Source of the DNA: Xanthobacteraceae bacterium
GTDB lineage: Bacteria; Pseudomonadota; Alphaproteobacteria; Rhizobiales; Xanthobacteraceae
Direction of reading: 5' to 3'
Assembly (NCBI GenBank): GCA_030037105.1
Contig: JASHRY010000353.1
Span: 1-7,466 of the forward strand
Length of the DNA stretch: 7,466 bases
Part shown: in pieces, positions 5,031 to 7,466 of the stretch
Layout: every line of letters starts with the position of its first letter
How positions within the stretch are numbered: position 1 is the first letter of the stretch
Position numbers and translations under genes: made by a program
The notes under the pieces: model-generated
Databases searched by the model: none
Told to the model about the DNA's origin: nothing
Seen by the model: the letters and a program-made list of their open reading frames with translations, nothing else

Positions 5031-5138
5031 AGAGGTCAGTGCCGGCTCACGTTCCCGTGTTGAGACGCCAGGCTCGGCGTGACATGAATGTGAAACGCGT
5101 CCGCGACGCATTTTGCTATAGGTCCGCCGCGCACAAAG

Positions 5139-5789
5139 ATGCCTGCAGACGCCGTGACGATCGAAGCCGCAGCACGTCAACCCATGGCGCCCGACACCGC
5201 GGCGGGACCGATCATCCACCCGCTTTGGGTGCGCCTGACGCACTGGATCAACGCGCTCGCCGTGCTGATGATGATCGGCTCGGGGTGGCAGATCTACGAC
5301 GCCTCGCCGCTGTTCGGGTTCGTATTTCCGCGACAGATTGCGCTCGGCAACTGGCTCGCCGGCGCCCTGCTCTGGCACTTCGCGGCCATGTGGCTCCTGG
5401 TCGTCAACGGTGTCGTCTATGTGACGCTGGGGATCCTGACCGGCCGCTTCCGCCGCAAATTCTTCCCGATCCGCCCGCGCGAGTTGGTCCGCGACCTCGC
5501 CGCCGCCTTGCGCGGCCGCCTCGCCCACGACGACCTCGCCGTCTATAACGCGGTGCAGAAGCTGCTCTATGTCGGCGTGCTGCTCGCCGCGGCCGCGGCC
5601 GTGCTCTCCGGCCTGTCGATCTGGAAGCCGGTGCAGTTCCAGGCGCTGACGACTTTTTTCGGCGGCTACAATACCGCGCGTTACGTGCACTTCGCGGCAA
5701 TGACGGCGATTGCGGCGTTCCTGGCCGTGCACGTCGCTCTCGCCGTCCTGGTGCCGAAGAGCCTGCGCGCGATGATCGCCGGCCGATAA
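5139..5789 (+). CDS. Cytochrome b561-type membrane protein, redox partner of the downstream molybdoenzyme
   Basis: This 216-residue protein has four predicted membrane helices (about 33-50, 70-99, 142-162 and 182-206), the arrangement of bacterial di-haem cytochrome b561 / Ni-hydrogenase-type b cytochromes. Candidate haem-ligand histidines are His35 (WVRLTHWINAL), His80 (LLWHFAAMWLL), His184 (RYVHFAAM) and His198 (LAVHVALAVL). A basic loop, TGRFRRKFFPIRPREL (101-116), lies between helices 2 and 3. It would pass electrons between the quinone pool and a periplasmic partner, here almost certainly the product of the gene 15 bases downstream. The ATG at 5139 has no strong ribosome site (AGG 16 bases upstream); Met16 is an alternative start that also lacks one. 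It differs from MsrQ/YedZ, the six-helix partner of MsrP. Confidence 0.87.
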   Translation: MPADAVTIEAAARQPMAPDTAAGPIIHPLWVRLTHWINALAVLMMIGSGWQIYDASPLFGFVFPRQIALGNWLAGALLWHFAAMWLLVVNGVVYVTLGILTGRFRRKFFPIRPRELVRDLAAALRGRLAHDDLAVYNAVQKLLYVGVLLAAAAAVLSGLSIWKPVQFQALTTFFGGYNTARYVHFAAMTAIAAFLAVHVALAVLVPKSLRAMIAGR

Positions 5790-5792
5790 ATC

Positions 5793-5798
5793 GGGGAG
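5793..5798 (+). promoter_or_regulatory. Strong ribosome binding site for the molybdoenzyme
   Basis: GGGGAG ends six bases before the ATG at 5805, a near-ideal Shine-Dalgarno placement. It lies in the 15-base gap after the cytochrome stop codon, supporting both the start choice and co-translation from one message. Confidence 0.7.
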
Positions 5799-5804
5799 AA
5801 AACG

Positions 5805-6581
5805 ATGCCCGGTCAACGCAAGCCCGCCCTCGGCGTCGATCCGCAGCTCCTGATCAAGGACGCGGCGAAGCTCGTCCCGGCGCCGTCGCGGCGGCGGTTC
5901 CTGCGCGGCGTCACCAGCCTCGGCGCGCTCGCCCTGCTCGGCGGCTGCGATATCATCGACGGCGAGACATCGGAGAACGCGCTGCGCGTCGTCTCGCGCT
6001 TCAACGACCGCGTCCAGGCCTGGCTGTTCAATCCGAACACGCTGGCGCCGATCTATCCCGAAAGCGCGATCACGCGGCCGTTCCCATTCAACGCCTATTA
6101 TGGCGAGGATGAAGCGCCGGACATCGACGGCGACAAATACCGACTCGAGATCGGCGGGCTCGTCGACGACAAGAAGCCGTGGACGCTGTCCGAGCTCTAC
6201 CGGCTGCCCGAAGTCTCGCAGATCACGCGCCTTGTCTGCGTCGAGGGCTGGAGCGCGATCGGCTCCTGGCAGGGCGTCAAGCTGTCCGATTTCCTCAAGC
6301 TGATCGGCGCCGACACCCGCGCCAAATATGTCTGGTTCCAGTGCGCGGAAGGATATTCGAATACGATCGACATGCCGACCGCGCTGCATCCGCAGACGCA
6401 ACTGACGCTCAAATTCGATCACCGGATCCTGCCGCAGGCCTACGGCTTCCCGATCAAAATCCGCATCCCGACCAAGCTCGGCTTCAAGAACCCGAAATAC
6501 GTCACCGCCATGTGGGTGCAGAACAACGACGCCGGCGGCTATTGGGAGAATCAGGGCTACGACTGGTTCAGCGGGCTTTGA
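5805..6581 (+). CDS. Tat-exported molybdopterin oxidoreductase, sulfite-oxidase/MsrP fold
   Basis: The 258-residue protein has a twin-arginine signal, SRRRFLRG (28-35), after an unusually long polar leader. A hydrophobic core, VTSLGALALLGG, follows, and then Cys48 in an LLGGC context resembling a lipobox, so it may be a Tat-exported lipoprotein. The mature part is a single molybdopterin-binding domain of the sulfite oxidase type (about 95-245). The molybdenum-ligand cysteine is Cys145 in RLVCVEGWSAIGSWQGVKLS, followed by YVWFQCAEGYSNTIDMPTAL (175-194) and GFPIKIRIPTKLGFKNPKYV (214-233). No haem-binding CxxCH and no C-terminal dimerisation domain are present, so it resembles MsrP (YedY) more than sulfite dehydrogenase. 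Electrons probably pass to or from the cytochrome b561 gene just upstream. The substrate (sulfite, methionine sulfoxide, another S- or N-oxide) cannot be read from the sequence. Confidence 0.9.
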   Translation: MPGQRKPALGVDPQLLIKDAAKLVPAPSRRRFLRGVTSLGALALLGGCDIIDGETSENALRVVSRFNDRVQAWLFNPNTLAPIYPESAITRPFPFNAYYGEDEAPDIDGDKYRLEIGGLVDDKKPWTLSELYRLPEVSQITRLVCVEGWSAIGSWQGVKLSDFLKLIGADTRAKYVWFQCAEGYSNTIDMPTALHPQTQLTLKFDHRILPQAYGFPIKIRIPTKLGFKNPKYVTAMWVQNNDAGGYWENQGYDWFSGL

Positions 6582-6623
6582 TCGTCCTTATAATTGGCAG
6601 AACACGGTTAACAAGCGCGCCGT

Positions 6624-7466
6624 TCATGCCGCGATTTCATTCGGCCGGAATACATAGGTCGAGCTGCAGAATTCGCAGGTCACGGTGATCTTGCCGTTCT
6701 CGATCATGTCGTCGCGGTCGTCCTGCGAGAAGCTGCGCAGCATTGCCTCGACGCTTTGCCGCGAGCACGAGCATTGGGCGTTGACCGGCGCGGCGCGGAA
6801 TACGCGCACGCCGTGCTCGTGGAACAGATCGTAGGCCAGGCGCTCGCTCGACAGCGCCGGATCGATCAGCTCGACGTCCGTGACGGTGGCAAGGAGAGAG
6901 CGGCCCTCGACCCAGGCTTCGTCCTCGGGCAGCACATGGGGCCCGGTGCCCGGCGGCGCGTCGCCGGGATCGAGGTCCGCCTGGCGCGCGCGTTCGAGCG
7001 ACTTGGGCAGGAACTGGAGCAGAATGCCGCCGGCGCGCCAGCGCCGCCGCGCGCCGTTCTCGCCGGCGCGGAATTCCTCGGCGACCGCGAGCCGCACCCG
7101 GGTCGGAATCTGCTCCGAGCGCGAAAAATATTCGTGCGCCGCGTGTTCGAGAGTCCCGCCGTCGAGCGGGACGAGCCCCTGATAGCGGCTCATGTCGGGG
7201 CCCTGGTCGATGGTCATGGCGAGATGGCCGCGGCCGAGCAGCCGTCCCGGCTCGGCCGCGTTGGCGGCAACGGCGGCGGCGACGCGGGCGACATCGAAGC
7301 GGGCGCAGGCGCGCACCCGGCCGGGCGAGGCGAAATCGACGACGAGCATGCGCACCGGACCGTGGCTCTGCGTCTGCAGGATGAAGCGGCCTTCGAATTT
7401 GAGCGCGGAGCCGAGCATGACGGCAAGCACGATCGCCTCGCCGAGGAGCTTGGCCACGGGCGCCGG
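6624..7466 (-). CDS. hslO: Hsp33 redox-regulated chaperone (5' end outside window)
   Basis: The visible 280 residues enter mid-protein as PAPVAKLLGEAIVLAVMLGS, a typical internal Hsp33 segment, so the true start lies beyond base 7466 and the GTG at 7457 is an ordinary valine codon. Hsp33 is a cytosolic holdase switched on by oxidation plus unfolding. In the reduced state four cysteines bind zinc. All four are present near the C-terminus: NAQCSCSRQ (CxC) and, 29 residues on, VTCEFCSSTYVF (CxxC). Other family segments are GHLAMTIDQGPDMSRYQGLV, EHAAHEYFSRSEQIPT and RAGGILLQFLP. The stop lies 42 bases from that of the convergent molybdoenzyme gene, and no clear terminator hairpin separates them. 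Only the N-terminal few dozen residues are missing. Confidence 0.95.
   Translation of the reverse strand, partial: PAPVAKLLGEAIVLAVMLGSALKFEGRFILQTQSHGPVRMLVVDFASPGRVRACARFDVARVAAAVAANAAEPGRLLGRGHLAMTIDQGPDMSRYQGLVPLDGGTLEHAAHEYFSRSEQIPTRVRLAVAEEFRAGENGARRRWRAGGILLQFLPKSLERARQADLDPGDAPPGTGPHVLPEDEAWVEGRSLLATVTDVELIDPALSSERLAYDLFHEHGVRVFRAAPVNAQCSCSRQSVEAMLRSFSQDDRDDMIENGKITVTCEFCSSTYVFRPNEIAA

Larger units (their letters stand above)
4812..5138. other. Divergent intergenic region dehydratase / cytochrome b561 with palindromic repeats
   Basis: This 327-base gap must contain promoters for both divergent units. It holds a nested palindromic repeat at 4828-4933 and a tandem pair of 12-base motifs near the dehydratase start. 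A smaller aaccc/gggtt hairpin (4964-4980) and a CCCCGC/GCGGGG hairpin (5014-5030) follow. Upstream of the cytochrome start, CTATAG at 5116-5121 resembles an alphaproteobacterial -10 element, but no good -35 sits at the right distance. No gene is supported. Confidence 0.7.

Noticed and set aside
4812..6422. In-frame upstream extension of the MaoC-type gene to an 886-codon frame
   Set aside because: The extension is antisense to the cytochrome b561 and molybdoenzyme genes, and its composition (Arg/Asp/Glu-rich, no domain) is that of a shadow. The family-like N-terminus begins at the ATG at 4811.
6582..6623. Bidirectional terminator between the molybdoenzyme and hslO genes
   Set aside because: The 42-base gap has no inverted repeat longer than four pairs. 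Transcripts probably end inside the opposing gene or by Rho.
7455..7457. GTG as the start of hslO
   Set aside because: The upstream codons in the window (Pro-Ala-Pro) continue the Hsp33 sequence, and the N-terminal domain is incomplete, so the gene extends past the window.

Overview
The window is GC-rich DNA whose gene content and intergenic palindromes suggest an alphaproteobacterium of the order Hyphomicrobiales (Bradyrhizobium, Rhodopseudomonas, Pseudolabrys or a relative). This is a judgement from protein families and repeat types, not from a database search. Nine protein genes can be supported, two of them cut by the window ends. I saw no tRNA, rRNA, CRISPR array, transposase or phage gene.

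Left block (1-2025, all minus strand): a tightly coupled three-gene operon. In transcription order it is an OpgC-type membrane acyltransferase (823-2025), an exported SGNH/GDSL-hydrolase-like protein (74-826), and the start of a third protein with a signal-like N-terminus that leaves the window at base 1. Both junctions overlap (ATGA, then TGATG). The likely theme is acyl modification of a periplasmic glucan or another envelope polysaccharide. Gap 2026-2332 holds several inverted repeats and separates this operon from the divergent gene apaG (2333-2725, plus). Gap 2726-3070, downstream of apaG, carries an inverted pair of REP-type palindromes (2811-2900).

Middle block (3071-4811, minus strand): a double-hotdog MaoC-family dehydratase, most like the mesaconyl-CoA hydratases of the ethylmalonyl-CoA pathway. 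It is followed after 67 bases by an NTF2/SnoaL-like protein of unknown role. A perfect 8-bp hairpin sits directly after the dehydratase stop codon. Gap 4812-5138, between this pair and the next divergent pair, holds a roughly 106-bp palindromic repeat and a separate CCCCGC/GCGGGG hairpin.

Right block (5139-6581, plus strand): a four-helix cytochrome b561-type protein and, 15 bases later, a molybdopterin oxidoreductase of the sulfite-oxidase/MsrP fold. The latter has a twin-arginine signal and a lipobox-like cysteine. They read as a two-component, membrane-attached periplasmic redox enzyme of unknown substrate, and this is the most interesting functional unit here. It converges on hslO (Hsp33, 6624 to beyond 7466, minus), whose zinc-binding cysteines are all visible.

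No obviously new defence or mobile system is present. The points worth a second look are the cytochrome b561/molybdoenzyme pair, the non-canonical active-site blocks of the SGNH-like protein, the dehydratase/NTF2-like pair and the dense intergenic palindromes.
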